Shown: positions 46,173 through 55,382 of the stretch, one piece after another | How positions within the stretch are numbered: the stretch's first letter is position 1 | Layout: each line of letters starts with the position of its first letter | Assembly (NCBI RefSeq): GCF_017161445.1 | Contig: NZ_CP071060.1 | Coordinates: forward strand, 2,666,001 to 2,730,000 | Reading direction: 5' to 3' | Source: Niveibacterium microcysteis | GTDB lineage: Bacteria > Pseudomonadota > Gammaproteobacteria > Burkholderiales > Rhodocyclaceae | Length of the DNA: 64,000 nucleotides | Made by a program: the position numbers and the translations under genes | Notes under the pieces: model-generated | Seen by the model: the letters and a program-made list of their open reading frames with translations, nothing else | Database searches by the model: none | Told to the model about the DNA's origin: nothing

Positions 46173-47105
46173 ATGAAGATCCTGGTCACCGGCGGCGCCG
46201 GCTACATCGGCTCCGTCCTCGTCCCCGAACTGCTGGCGGCTGGCCACGAAGTCACTGTGGTCGACAATTTCATGTACAAGCAGGCCAGCCTCGGCCATGT
46301 CTGCGCGCACCCGAAGTTCGACCTGGTGCGTGGTGATGTGCGCATCGAGAACGTGATGAAGCCGCTGATCGCCAAGGCCGATGCGATCATCCCGCTCGCC
46401 GCCTATGTCGGCGCGCCGCTCTGCGCGCGCGACCCGGTCGGCGCTTCGAGCACCAACCACGATGCGATCGAGATGATGCTGCGGCACGTGAGCCAGGAGC
46501 AGCGCATCGTGATGCCGACGACGAACTCGGCCTACGGCACCGGCGACGAGAACAACTACTGCGACGAGAACTCACCACTGAAGCCGATCTCGCTCTATGC
46601 GATCGAGAAGGTGAAGGTGGAGCAGATGCTGCTGCAACACCCGAATGCGATCAGCTTCCGCCTCGCTACCGTGTTCGGCATGTCGCCGCGCATGCGCATC
46701 GACCTGCTGGTGAACGACTTCACTTACCGCGCAGTCAACGACCGCTTCATCGTGCTGTTCGAAGCCCACTTCAAGCGCAACTACATTCACGTTCGCGATG
46801 TAGTGCGTGCCTTCATCCACGGCTTCGACAACTTCGAAACGATGCGCGGCCAGATCTACAACATGGGGCTTTCCAGCGCGAACATTTCCAAACTGGAACT
46901 CTGCCAGCGCATCGCACTGCAGGTGCCGGACTTCACCTTCCTCGAAGCGCCGCTCGGCAAAGACCCGGATCAGCGCAACTACATCGTCTCGAACGAAAAG
47001 GTCGAGGCCACCGGTTACCGCACCGCCTACACACTCGACGACGGCATCCGCGAGCTGATCAAGGGCTACCAGATGCTGAAGAACACGCAGTACGGCAATG
47101 TCTGA
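46173..47105 (+). CDS. NAD-dependent epimerase/dehydratase (extended SDR)
   Basis: 310 residues. MKILVTGGAGYIGSVLVPEL is the NAD loop; SAYGTGDENNYCDE holds the Ser/Thr, SLYAIEKVKVEQML the Tyr-x3-Lys. The remaining LATVFGMSPRMRIDLLVNDF and NYIHVRDVVRAFIHG are those of sugar-nucleotide epimerases/dehydratases. Which sugar nucleotide is bound cannot be read from the sequence; it could provide the 4-keto sugar needed by the ColC/ColD-like pair. The start is 27 bp after the inverted-repeat element. Confidence 0.82.
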   Translation: MKILVTGGAGYIGSVLVPELLAAGHEVTVVDNFMYKQASLGHVCAHPKFDLVRGDVRIENVMKPLIAKADAIIPLAAYVGAPLCARDPVGASSTNHDAIEMMLRHVSQEQRIVMPTTNSAYGTGDENNYCDENSPLKPISLYAIEKVKVEQMLLQHPNAISFRLATVFGMSPRMRIDLLVNDFTYRAVNDRFIVLFEAHFKRNYIHVRDVVRAFIHGFDNFETMRGQIYNMGLSSANISKLELCQRIALQVPDFTFLEAPLGKDPDQRNYIVSNEKVEATGYRTAYTLDDGIRELIKGYQMLKNTQYGNV

Positions 47106-47673
47106 CACGCCGATCACCCTCCTCGCTCGCAAGGAGATCGCGCAGAACACGGTGTACCGCGTCTGCTTCGATCACATCCGCAGCTCCAACGGGGAGGAGG
47201 TCGGCAGTTTTCTGGCGGTGGTACCCAAGGCGCTCGGCGCGGACCAGCTCGGCGGCGTGTGCGTGCTGCCGCTGGCGGTTGGCAAGGTAGGCCTGCTGAA
47301 GGTGTGGCGTCACCCGCTCGGTCGCAGCGGTTACGAAATCCCGCGCGGATTCATCGACGAGGGCGAATCGGCACTCGCCGCCGCGCAGCGCGAACTGGTG
47401 GAAGAAACCGGCATCGTCATCGACGCCGCACACCTGGAACCGCTCGGCTACTTCACACCCGAGGCCGCGCTGCTGCAGGCGCGCGTGGCGCTATTCGTTG
47501 CGCACCTGCCGGGAGCCTTCGGCGCGGCCGGCCCGGAAATGGGCCACACCGGATTCGACTGGCTGCCCGAAGCCGAGGTACGCGAAATGCTCGCCCGCGG
47601 CGAGATCGAAGACCCAGCCACCAACATCGCGTGGCTGCGCTACTCGCTGAACAAAGGAGGCCAGCATGGCTGA
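47098..47673 (+). CDS. Nudix hydrolase
   Basis: 191 residues overlapping the previous gene by 8 bp. The Nudix box GFIDEGESALAAAQRELVEE (Gx5Ex7REUxEExGU) is complete. N-terminal layout (FLAVVPKA, GGVCVLPLAVGKVGLLKVWR) is like ADP-ribose/nucleotide-sugar pyrophosphatases. It may clear a wrongly made nucleotide sugar or regulate the pool; the link to this locus is only positional. Confidence 0.88.
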   Translation: MSDTPITLLARKEIAQNTVYRVCFDHIRSSNGEEVGSFLAVVPKALGADQLGGVCVLPLAVGKVGLLKVWRHPLGRSGYEIPRGFIDEGESALAAAQRELVEETGIVIDAAHLEPLGYFTPEAALLQARVALFVAHLPGAFGAAGPEMGHTGFDWLPEAEVREMLARGEIEDPATNIAWLRYSLNKGGQHG

Positions 47674-49159
47674 CACCATCGACGTCCTGCTGATCAACCC
47701 GGGCGATCATCGCGGCACCTATCAGGGCTTGGGCGAGACCATCGCCGCGATCGAGCCGCCGGTATTCGCCGGCCTCTTTGCGACCTACCTGCGCAAGAAA
47801 GGCAAGCGCGTCGCGATCTACGATGTGCCAGCCACCCGCGAATCGGCCGAGCAGGCTGTCACGAACATGCTGGCGCAGTACGCGCCGAAGCTGGTGGTGC
47901 TGGTGGTGTACGGCCTGCAGCCCTCCGCCTCGACGCAGAACATGCCGTCGGCCGGCAAGATCGCGCGGCTGATCAAGGCACAGTCGGCGGTGCCGGTGAT
48001 GATGACCGGCACGCACCCGGCCGCCCTGCCTGACCTGACGATGCGTGAAGAGCAGGTCGACTTTGTCTGCAGTCTGGAAGGCCCGGTCACAATCCTGAAG
48101 ACCATCGACGCGCTCGATGCGGGCACGACCGACTTCTCGGACATCCCCTCGCTTTGGTGGAAGCGCGGCAAGCTGGTGATGGCGCCGCAATCGGCCGAAG
48201 CGCTGGTCGCCGACCTTGACACCGAGATGCCCGGCATCGCCTGGGATCTGCTCGACATGTCGCGCTACCGGGCACACAACTGGCACTGTTTCGACCACAT
48301 CGACCAGCGCACGCCCTACGCCTCGATCCACACCAGCCTCGGTTGCCCGTTCAAGTGCAACTTCTGCTGCATCAACGCACCCTTCGGCAAGAACGCCTAC
48401 CGCATGTGGAGCCCCGAGACCGTGGTCGCAGAAATCGACCATCTGGTGAAGACCTACGGGGTGAAGAACATCAAGTTCGTCGACGAGATGTTCGTGCTCA
48501 ACCGCCGTCACGTCGAAGGCATCTGCGACCTGCTGATCGAACGCGGCTACGACCTCAACATCTGGGCGTATGCGCGTGTCGACACAGTGAAGGACGACAT
48601 GCTGGGCAAGCTGCGCGCCGCCGGCTTCAACTGGCTGTGCCTGGGCATCGAGAGCGGCAGCGAGCATGTGCGCGACGGCGCCGAGAAGTCTTTCGGCTCC
48701 GACGAAATCATCGACATCGTCCGCAAGATCCAGGCCCACGGCATCCGTGTGATGGGCAACTACATCTTCGGCCTGCCGGACGACACGCACGAATCGATGC
48801 AGGCCACGCTGGACCTGGCGCTCGAACTCAACTGCGAGTTCGCCAACTTCTACTCGGCGATGGCCTACCCCGGCTCGCAGCTCTACACCATGGCCAAGCG
48901 CGAAGGCATCGCCCTGCCGCCTCACTGGGGCGCCTACTCGCAGCACGCGTGGGACACCATGCCGCTCGCCAACAAGGCGCTGAGTGCGGCGGAGATCCTC
49001 GCCTTCCGTGACGAGGCCTTCAATACCTATTTCAGCTCGTCGCGCTACCGCAGCATGGTGCTAGAAAAGTTCGGCCAGCAGGTGCTCGACCACCTAGACG
49101 AAGTGCTCTCGATCAAGCTGCGTCGCAAGCTGCTCGAAGAAGCGCCGGCCACGGCCTGA
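47666..49159 (+). CDS. B12-binding radical SAM protein
   Basis: 497 residues overlapping the Nudix gene by 8 bp. An N-terminal cobalamin-binding domain (LLINPGDHRGTYQGLGETI, PVMMTGTHPAALPD) is followed by the radical SAM core, CPFKCNFCC near residue 228, with the three Cys of the [4Fe-4S] cluster, and a GIESGSEHVRDG motif. Such proteins often methylate or rearrange unactivated carbons. In a sugar operon it may add a C-methyl group or do a radical dehydration, but no substrate can be named. Confidence 0.9.
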   Translation: MADTIDVLLINPGDHRGTYQGLGETIAAIEPPVFAGLFATYLRKKGKRVAIYDVPATRESAEQAVTNMLAQYAPKLVVLVVYGLQPSASTQNMPSAGKIARLIKAQSAVPVMMTGTHPAALPDLTMREEQVDFVCSLEGPVTILKTIDALDAGTTDFSDIPSLWWKRGKLVMAPQSAEALVADLDTEMPGIAWDLLDMSRYRAHNWHCFDHIDQRTPYASIHTSLGCPFKCNFCCINAPFGKNAYRMWSPETVVAEIDHLVKTYGVKNIKFVDEMFVLNRRHVEGICDLLIERGYDLNIWAYARVDTVKDDMLGKLRAAGFNWLCLGIESGSEHVRDGAEKSFGSDEIIDIVRKIQAHGIRVMGNYIFGLPDDTHESMQATLDLALELNCEFANFYSAMAYPGSQLYTMAKREGIALPPHWGAYSQHAWDTMPLANKALSAAEILAFRDEAFNTYFSSSRYRSMVLEKFGQQVLDHLDEVLSIKLRRKLLEEAPATA

Positions 49160-49169
49160 GGAGATGCAG

Positions 49170-50024
49170 ATGAACGCTCGAGCCGAATTCCACGATCCCG
49201 CCACGCGGGCGCTTCTGCTCGCCGACAAGGCACGCTGGGTGCGTGAGCAAACCCTGGCGATCCACCGCCGCGCACCGGAAACCCGCGTCGCATCCTCGCT
49301 GTCGGCGGTCGAGTTGCTGACAGTGCTTTACTACAGCGGCATCGCCCGAATCACGCCCGACGAGCCGCTCCACGCCGAGCGCGACCGAATCATTATCAGC
49401 AAGGGCCACGGATCAATCTGCATGTACCCGATCCTCGCCGATTGCGGCTACTTCCCACGCGCGGCGCTGGAAACTGTGTGCAAACCGGGCAGCTTCCTCG
49501 GCGGCATTCCGGACCCGATCATCCCCGGCTACGAGACGATCAACGGATCGCTCGGCCACGGCCTCGGCGTGGGTAGCGGCACCGCGCTGGCACTGCGCAC
49601 CAAGGGCAAGCCACAGCGGACCTTTGTGCTGCTTGGCGACGGCGAACTCAACGAAGGCGCGGTGTGGGAAGCAGTGATGTTCGCCGCGCACCACCAGCTG
49701 AAGAACCTGATCGCGATGGTCGATTGCAACGGCCGCCAGATGCTCGGCTACACCGACAACGTCGTGAACCTGAACCCGCTCGATGCCAAGTTCGCCGCCT
49801 TCGGCTGGCAAACGCATACCGTCGAAGACGGCCACGACGTCGCACAGCTGCTCGCCGGTTTCGAGGCGCTGCTCGCCTCCGATTCGCCCAAGCCGAAAGT
49901 GCTGATCGCCAATACGCTCAAGGGCAAGGGCGTCGCATCGCTCGAAGGCGCAGCACTGGCCCATGTGATGGGGGTCGGCCGCGCGGAGATCGACGCGATC
50001 CTCGGCGATGGAGGTGCGCCATGA
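49170..50024 (+). CDS. Transketolase, N-terminal (TPP-binding) subunit
   Basis: 284 residues from the ATG at 49170, with GAGGAG 7 bases upstream; the ATG at 49164 is too close to that site. SKGHGSICMYPILADCGY, GSLGHGLGVGSGTALAL and the TPP motif GDGELNEGAVWEAVMFAA with VDCNGRQ are typical of transketolase. It is one half of a split enzyme; the other half is the next gene, overlapping by ATGA. Together they would move a two-carbon ketol unit between sugars. Confidence 0.92.
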   Translation: MNARAEFHDPATRALLLADKARWVREQTLAIHRRAPETRVASSLSAVELLTVLYYSGIARITPDEPLHAERDRIIISKGHGSICMYPILADCGYFPRAALETVCKPGSFLGGIPDPIIPGYETINGSLGHGLGVGSGTALALRTKGKPQRTFVLLGDGELNEGAVWEAVMFAAHHQLKNLIAMVDCNGRQMLGYTDNVVNLNPLDAKFAAFGWQTHTVEDGHDVAQLLAGFEALLASDSPKPKVLIANTLKGKGVASLEGAALAHVMGVGRAEIDAILGDGGAP

Positions 50025-50959
50025 AGACCACGATGCGCGACACCTTCCTTGCGACGGTGCTCGAAGAAATGCGGGCTTCGCCCGATATCGTGCTGCTGTC
50101 GGCCGACTTCGGCGCCCCGGCGATCGACGCAATCCGCGCCGAGTTCCCGGACCGCTTCGTCAACGTCGGCATCGCCGAGCAGAACCTGATCAACCTCGCG
50201 ACCGGTTTCGCGCTCGAGGGCTTCCGAGTGATCGGCTATGCGATCGCCCCGTTCATCACGATGCGCTGCTTCGAGCAGATCAGGGTGAGCCTCGCGATCC
50301 TGTCGCAACTGCGGCCGATGAACGTGACGCTGGTTGGTGTTGGCGCAGGCTTCAGCTACGACGTTTCCGGCCCGACACATCACTGCATCGAAGACCTCGC
50401 GGTGATGTCGGCGCTGCCGAACCTGTCGGTGTATTCGCTCAGCGACCACACCCAGGCGCCACTGTTTGCAAAGCACTGTCTCGCCAAGCCAGGCATCAAA
50501 TACTTGCGCTTCGACGCCAAGCCGCACGAGCCGGTGTGCGACGCTGGCAACGATGGGCTGATCGAGCGTGGCTTCCGGGTGCTGAACGCCGGTCGCGATC
50601 TGGCCATCGTCAGCACCGGCTACATGAGCCATGTCGCATGGAGCCTGCTGCCCGAACTCCGCGCGGAAGGCATCGATCCGCTGCTGATCGATCTCGTCGC
50701 CTACAACTGCGTCGACATCGCAGCGCTGGAAGCCGAGCTTGCGCACGTACCACGCACGCTGCTGCTTCAAGAGGCGGTGCTCGATCGCAGCATCGAGAAC
50801 ACGCTGCGACGCATGGCCGGCGGCAGACTCGAAGCGATGGGCGTCGGAGATCGCTACATCTTCGAAATCGGTTCGCGCGACCAGATCCACGACGCTGCCG
50901 GCATCGGCCGCGCGCAGGTGCTCGATCGCATCCTGCAACATCACGCCGCGCTCGCCTGA
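50021..50959 (+). CDS. Transketolase, C-terminal subunit
   Basis: 312 residues, start overlapping the N-terminal subunit. VNVGIAEQNLINLATGFALE contains the catalytic Glu that activates TPP. The order of pyrimidine-binding domain and C-terminal domain is complete. With the preceding 284 residues the total of 596 is near but below single-chain transketolase (~660). Split transketolases are frequent in polysaccharide loci, where they extend or branch sugars. It is unlikely to be the housekeeping transketolase. Confidence 0.92.
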   Translation: MKTTMRDTFLATVLEEMRASPDIVLLSADFGAPAIDAIRAEFPDRFVNVGIAEQNLINLATGFALEGFRVIGYAIAPFITMRCFEQIRVSLAILSQLRPMNVTLVGVGAGFSYDVSGPTHHCIEDLAVMSALPNLSVYSLSDHTQAPLFAKHCLAKPGIKYLRFDAKPHEPVCDAGNDGLIERGFRVLNAGRDLAIVSTGYMSHVAWSLLPELRAEGIDPLLIDLVAYNCVDIAALEAELAHVPRTLLLQEAVLDRSIENTLRRMAGGRLEAMGVGDRYIFEIGSRDQIHDAAGIGRAQVLDRILQHHAALA

Positions 50960-50969
50960 GGGGACTGCC

Positions 50970-51974
50970 ATGATCATCTGCCGGACCCCGCTCCGCATTT
51001 CCTTCTTCGGTGGCGGCACCGACTACCCGGTGTGGTACCGCGAGCACGGCGGCAAGGTGCTCAGCACCTCGATCAACAAGTACAGCTTCATCACGCTGCG
51101 CTACCTGCCGCCCTTCTTCGACTACAAGTACCGCATCCGCTACTACAAGCGTGAAGAGGTGAATTGCCTCGACGACATCAAGCACCCGGCGATCCGCGAA
51201 TGCCTGCGCTACATGGGCGTCGAACGCGGCATCGACATCGTGCACCACGGCGATCTGCCCGCGATGTCCGGGCTCGGATCGAGTTCCAGCTTCACCGTCG
51301 GCATGCTGCACAGCCTGCATGCGCTCACGCACAGCATGCCGACCAAGCGCGAACTGGCGGTCAAGGCGATCCACATCGAGCAGAACATCCTGAATGAACA
51401 GGTCGGTTCGCAGGATCAAACGGCTGCGGCCTTTGGCGGCCTCAATCTGATCCACTTCGGCGGCCAGCAGGAAGTGATGGTCGAACCGGTGATCCTGTCG
51501 GCATCGCGCCTCGCCGATCTGCAGAAGCACATGCTGCTGTTCTTCACTGGCCTTCAGCGCCAGGCCAGCGAGATCGCTGCGGAGCAGGTCAAGGCCACGC
51601 CGAAGAAGGCGAGCGAGCTGTCGCGCATGGGGGAGATCGTCGACGAATCGGTGCGGATTCTCGTCAACGTGGATCAACCGATTACTGAGCTCGGTCGCTT
51701 GCTGGATGAACAGTGGCAAGTAAAGAAACAGCTGTCGCACCTGATCAGCACGAATACCATCGACCAGATCTACGAAACCGGCATCAAGGCCGGGGCGGCG
51801 GGCGGCAAACTCTTGGGTGCGGGCGGTGGCGGCTTCATGCTGTTCATCGCCGAACCCGAGCGCCACGCGGCGATCCGCGAAGCACTCGGGCACTTGCTCT
51901 GCGTGCCCTTCCGCTTCGACACGCAAGGCAGCCAAATTGTCTACTACGCACCCTTCGATGATGAACTCGCTTGA
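50970..51974 (+). CDS. hddA: GHMP kinase, D-glycero-D-manno-heptose 7-phosphate kinase-like
   Basis: 334 residues from the ATG at 50970. MIICRTPLRISFFGGGTDYP at the N-terminus and PAMSGLGSSSSFTVGML (the ATP loop, near 105) are GHMP kinase motifs, and GAAGGKLLGAGGGGFMLF is motif 3. The closest named pattern is HddA, which phosphorylates the C1 of D-glycero-D-manno-heptose 7-phosphate. The next two genes (HddC- and GmhB-like) fit the same pathway, but the isomerase GmhA is not in the window. Confidence 0.82.
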   Translation: MIICRTPLRISFFGGGTDYPVWYREHGGKVLSTSINKYSFITLRYLPPFFDYKYRIRYYKREEVNCLDDIKHPAIRECLRYMGVERGIDIVHHGDLPAMSGLGSSSSFTVGMLHSLHALTHSMPTKRELAVKAIHIEQNILNEQVGSQDQTAAAFGGLNLIHFGGQQEVMVEPVILSASRLADLQKHMLLFFTGLQRQASEIAAEQVKATPKKASELSRMGEIVDESVRILVNVDQPITELGRLLDEQWQVKKQLSHLISTNTIDQIYETGIKAGAAGGKLLGAGGGGFMLFIAEPERHAAIREALGHLLCVPFRFDTQGSQIVYYAPFDDELA

Positions 51975-52689
51975 GCTCTCAGGGATCGATGCGGTTGTGC
52001 TTGCCGGTGGTCTCGGTACGCGGCTGCGCAGCGTCGTTGCTGACCGCCAGAAGGCGTTTGCGACTGTAGGGAGCGAGCCCTTTGCCGCACGGATCTTTCG
52101 ACAGTTGCGGCGGGCTGGGGTTCGGCGGATCGTTTTCGCGCTAGGCCATCTCGCCGACTCCGCTGCGCCGGTCTTGGACCAGTGGCGCTGCGAGCGTGAC
52201 CCCCAGATACTCTCGTCCGTCGAACCGACACCGCTTGGCACCGGCGGCGCACTAAGGCATGCACTGCCGTTGCTTGAGAGCACGTCGGTACTCGTGATGA
52301 ACGGGGACTCATTCGTCGATGCTGATCTTGCAGCCCTGCTCGCTACGCATCGTGCCGCTCGCGCCGCCATTACGCTCAGCGCCGTACAGGTCACAGACGT
52401 TTCGCGCTACGGCGCGCTTGAGTTCGATCGGGATGGGCGATACGTCAGCGCTTTCCGTGAGAAGCAAGACACCGGAGGCTGTGGCTGGATCAATGCCGGA
52501 ATCTACCTCCTAGAGCATGAAGTCATCGCCGCAATACCCGCCGGCCGGCCGGTATCGCTCGAACGGGAAGTGTTCCCTGCCTATACGGACGGACGCATTG
52601 CCGTGCGATGTGAGTCACGACCCTTCATCGACATCGGGACGCCGGAAACCTATGCCGCCGGCGCCAAATTCTTCGCGCACGTCGCATGA
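51958..52689 (+). CDS. hddC: Sugar nucleotidyltransferase, HddC-like
   Basis: 243 residues from ATG 51958 (or 51961), overlapping the kinase gene by 17 bp. AVVLAGGLGTRLRSVVADRQKA is the NTP-binding loop; PTPLGTGGALRHAL, LVMNGDSFVD and CGWINAGIYLLEHE are typical. It is HddC-like, which joins GTP and D-glycero-D-manno-heptose 1-phosphate to give GDP-heptose. GTP specificity is inferred from neighbours. Confidence 0.82.
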   Translation: MMNSLELSGIDAVVLAGGLGTRLRSVVADRQKAFATVGSEPFAARIFRQLRRAGVRRIVFALGHLADSAAPVLDQWRCERDPQILSSVEPTPLGTGGALRHALPLLESTSVLVMNGDSFVDADLAALLATHRAARAAITLSAVQVTDVSRYGALEFDRDGRYVSAFREKQDTGGCGWINAGIYLLEHEVIAAIPAGRPVSLEREVFPAYTDGRIAVRCESRPFIDIGTPETYAAGAKFFAHVA

Positions 52690-53264
52690 GTCACGGTGGC
52701 GCCCTGTTCCTTGATCGCGACGGCGTGATCAACGAAGACCCGGGCTATGTCCATCGGGCCGAAGACATCCGCTTTATCCCCGGCATCTTCGAACTTGCAC
52801 GGGCCGCGCACGCCAGTGCCTACCGCGTTGTCATCGTCACCAATCAGGCTGGGATCGGTCGCGGCTACTTCAGCGAGGCACAGTTCAATACGTTGATGCA
52901 GTGGATGCGCACTCAGTTCGCGGAAGCCGGCGCTCCGCTGTCTGCCGTGTATCACTGTCCCTGTCATCCGGAGCATGGCCTCGGTGCCTACCGTCGTGAA
53001 TCCCCGGACCGCAAACCGGCCCCTGGCATGTTGTTCCGCGCACGCGACGAGCTAAAAATCGATCTCGCCGCCTCGGTCCTGGTCGGAGACAAACCAAGTG
53101 ATACCGAGGCTGGATCACGCGCAGGCGTAGGATGCCGGTTGCTGTACGATCCGCTGCACCGTGCGCCAGATGATCCACACGCCAGTGCTCGGATCGAGCA
53201 CCTCTCCGACGCCATCGAATACCTGTCGCCCCATGCATTCCGACACCAGCTTGAATCTGAGTGA
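52686..53264 (+). CDS. gmhB: D-glycero-D-manno-heptose 1,7-bisphosphate 7-phosphatase-like HAD protein
   Basis: 192 residues, ATGA overlap with the hddC-like gene. LFLDRDGVINEDPGYVHRAE is the HAD nucleophile motif of GmhB/HisB-N; CPCHPEHG with following SPDRKPAPGMLF is its zinc loop; LVGDKPSDTEAGSRAGV holds the last acidic motif. It completes the kinase-phosphatase-nucleotidyltransferase set for GDP-heptose. Confidence 0.92.
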   Translation: MSHGGALFLDRDGVINEDPGYVHRAEDIRFIPGIFELARAAHASAYRVVIVTNQAGIGRGYFSEAQFNTLMQWMRTQFAEAGAPLSAVYHCPCHPEHGLGAYRRESPDRKPAPGMLFRARDELKIDLAASVLVGDKPSDTEAGSRAGVGCRLLYDPLHRAPDDPHASARIEHLSDAIEYLSPHAFRHQLESE

Positions 53265-53994
53265 CCGTATCGCACTCGTAACCGGCGCCACCGGTGGCAT
53301 CGGCGGCGCCATCGCGCGCAAGCTGATGATGCAGGGCGCACGCGTCGCGCTGGCATCGCGCAATGCCGAGCGTCTTGCCGCGCAAATCGAGACGCTGCGG
53401 GCCGAAGGGCTCTCCCCGCTGACGACACTGGCCTATGACCTCGATGATCCTGATGCGATCAACGCGGCGCTGAAAGGCTTTGCGAACACGTACAAGCGCA
53501 TGGATATTCTCGTCAACGCAGGCGGCATCATGCAGGACGCACCGCTGGGCATGATCAGCGCAGAGGCAATCGAACACACCCTGCAGGTTAACGTGGCCGC
53601 AACAATCCACCACATGCAGTACGCGGCGCGATTGATGGCGCGCCATGGCAGCGGCAGTATCATCAACCTCACGAGCATCATCGGCGTAGCAGGCGGCGCG
53701 AATCAGACCTTGTACGCAGCAAGCAAGGCTGCCGTCATCGGGGCAACCAAATCCGCCGCGCGGGAACTCGCACCGAAACACATCCGTGTGAACGCAATCG
53801 CGCCAGGTTTCATTGATACCGCAATGACCGCCCATTACAACGAGGCGATCCGCACACGCGTCATCGCCAGCATCGGTATGGGACGCCCCGGAAGCGCTGA
53901 CGAAGTGGCCGACGCCGCCCTATTCCTTGCTTCGGACCTTTCCGTCTACGTCACCGGCCAGATCCTCGGCGTCGACGGCGGCATGCAGGCATGA
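53233..53994 (+). CDS. Short-chain dehydrogenase/reductase, FabG-like
   Basis: 253 residues from the ATG at 53233, overlapping the phosphatase gene by 32 bp. TGATGGIGGAIARKLMMQGA is the NADPH loop, NAGG follows, and LYAASKAAVIGATKSAAREL holds Tyr-x3-Lys; the end is ITGQ-like (YVTGQILGVDGG). It is similar to 3-oxoacyl-ACP reductases, and in this operon it may act on an acyl-ACP or a hydroxyacid. It precedes the acyl ligase by an ATGA overlap. Confidence 0.85.
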   Translation: MHSDTSLNLSDRIALVTGATGGIGGAIARKLMMQGARVALASRNAERLAAQIETLRAEGLSPLTTLAYDLDDPDAINAALKGFANTYKRMDILVNAGGIMQDAPLGMISAEAIEHTLQVNVAATIHHMQYAARLMARHGSGSIINLTSIIGVAGGANQTLYAASKAAVIGATKSAARELAPKHIRVNAIAPGFIDTAMTAHYNEAIRTRVIASIGMGRPGSADEVADAALFLASDLSVYVTGQILGVDGGMQA

Positions 53995-55382
53995 GCTTCT
54001 GGTCTCTGGCCGGCGATCCTGACGCGCCGGCCCTGATAGCCGGCGCCCCGCCACACGCGATTACTTACGCTGAACTGCGCAACGCGTGCGATCAGTTCAA
54101 CGCTGTGCTGGGCGAGCGAAAGCAGAAGCGCCTCGGCTTCCTGCTGTGCAGGAATGATGTTCAAAGCGTGGTCGCCTATCTCGCCGCGCTGCGCGCGGGC
54201 GACTGCCTGGCACTGCTGCCCGAAACGATCGCCGACGGAGCGCTCGACGCATTGCTGGAGCGCTATCGCCCCGACTGGCTGCTCGGCCCGGAAGAGCGTC
54301 TGCGCGAACGTGTCGGCAGCAGTTGGCAGGGCAAGCGCGTAGTGCTTTGCGACAGTGACGCTCGCCCGATCCATATCGATCTGGCGCTGCTACTCTCAAC
54401 CTCGGGCACCACCGGCAGCCCGCGGATGGTGCGCCTGAGTTACGCAAACCTCGCCGCGAACGCCGCGTCGATCGCTGAATACCTTGCCCTTGGAAGCGCC
54501 GAGCGGCCGATCACGACGCTGCCCATGCACTACTCGTACGGCCTTTCGGTCATAAACAGCCATTTGCACGTTGGCGCAGCCCTGTTGCTAACTGATGACG
54601 CCGTAACCACCCGCTCGTTCTGGAACCGCTTCCGTGACGGAGGCGCGACTTCGCTGGCAGGGGTGCCGTTTACCTGGCAGATGCTTGCGCGCCTGCGCAT
54701 CGAACGCATGGACTTGCCAACGCTGCGAACACTGACACAAGCCGGCGGCCGCTTGTCGCCGGAGCTCACCGAGCACTTCAGGCAAGCAGCAGATGCCCAC
54801 GGCTGGCGTTTCTTCGTGATGTACGGACAAACCGAGGCAACCGCTCGGATTGCTTATCTCCCACCCGACTTGCTCGCATCGAAGATCGGCGCCATCGGCC
54901 AGGCGATTCCCGGTGGAGAGCTTTCGATTGCCGACGACGGAGAGCTTCTCTATCGCGGCCCGAACGTGATGCTCGGCTACGCCGAATCTCGCGACGATCT
55001 CGCGCTGGGCGATACGCTGCATGGTGTGTTGCGCACCGGCGACCTCGCCCGGCAGGACGAGGACGGGGTGTATTGGCTGACAGGGCGGATCAAGCGTATC
55101 GCCAAAGTATTTGGCAATCGCGTGAACCTGGACGAAGTGGAAGCCCTCATTGCAACGCGGTTGGGGTGCGCAGCGGCCGCGCTGGACGAAGACGACGCCC
55201 TGCGCGTGGTGCTGACTCAACCCGCACACGAGGCCGAGGTGCTGGAGGTTTTGCGCAACACGCTCGGCGTGCACCCGAGTGGGCTGCGTGTCTGCAGCCT
55301 CGACGTGCTTCCGCGTACCAGCTCTGGCAAACTCGATTATCCGGCGCTGCGCGAGCGATTGAAGGCCGCCCCCCATGGCTGA
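53991..55382 (+). CDS. AMP-dependent acyl ligase
   Basis: 463 residues. STSGTTGSPRMVRLSYANLA is the adenylate P-loop motif, VMYGQTEATARI, VLRTGDLA, YWLTGRIKRIAKVFG and the C-terminal Lys in LPRTSSGKLDYP complete the ANL set, so the enzyme should be active. It activates a carboxylic acid as an acyl-AMP and passes it to CoA or to the lone ACP at 32.8 kb. It is rather short for a CoA ligase (~500-550). Directly followed by LuxE- and LuxC-like genes. Confidence 0.88.
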   Translation: MSFWSLAGDPDAPALIAGAPPHAITYAELRNACDQFNAVLGERKQKRLGFLLCRNDVQSVVAYLAALRAGDCLALLPETIADGALDALLERYRPDWLLGPEERLRERVGSSWQGKRVVLCDSDARPIHIDLALLLSTSGTTGSPRMVRLSYANLAANAASIAEYLALGSAERPITTLPMHYSYGLSVINSHLHVGAALLLTDDAVTTRSFWNRFRDGGATSLAGVPFTWQMLARLRIERMDLPTLRTLTQAGGRLSPELTEHFRQAADAHGWRFFVMYGQTEATARIAYLPPDLLASKIGAIGQAIPGGELSIADDGELLYRGPNVMLGYAESRDDLALGDTLHGVLRTGDLARQDEDGVYWLTGRIKRIAKVFGNRVNLDEVEALIATRLGCAAAALDEDDALRVVLTQPAHEAEVLEVLRNTLGVHPSGLRVCSLDVLPRTSSGKLDYPALRERLKAAPHG

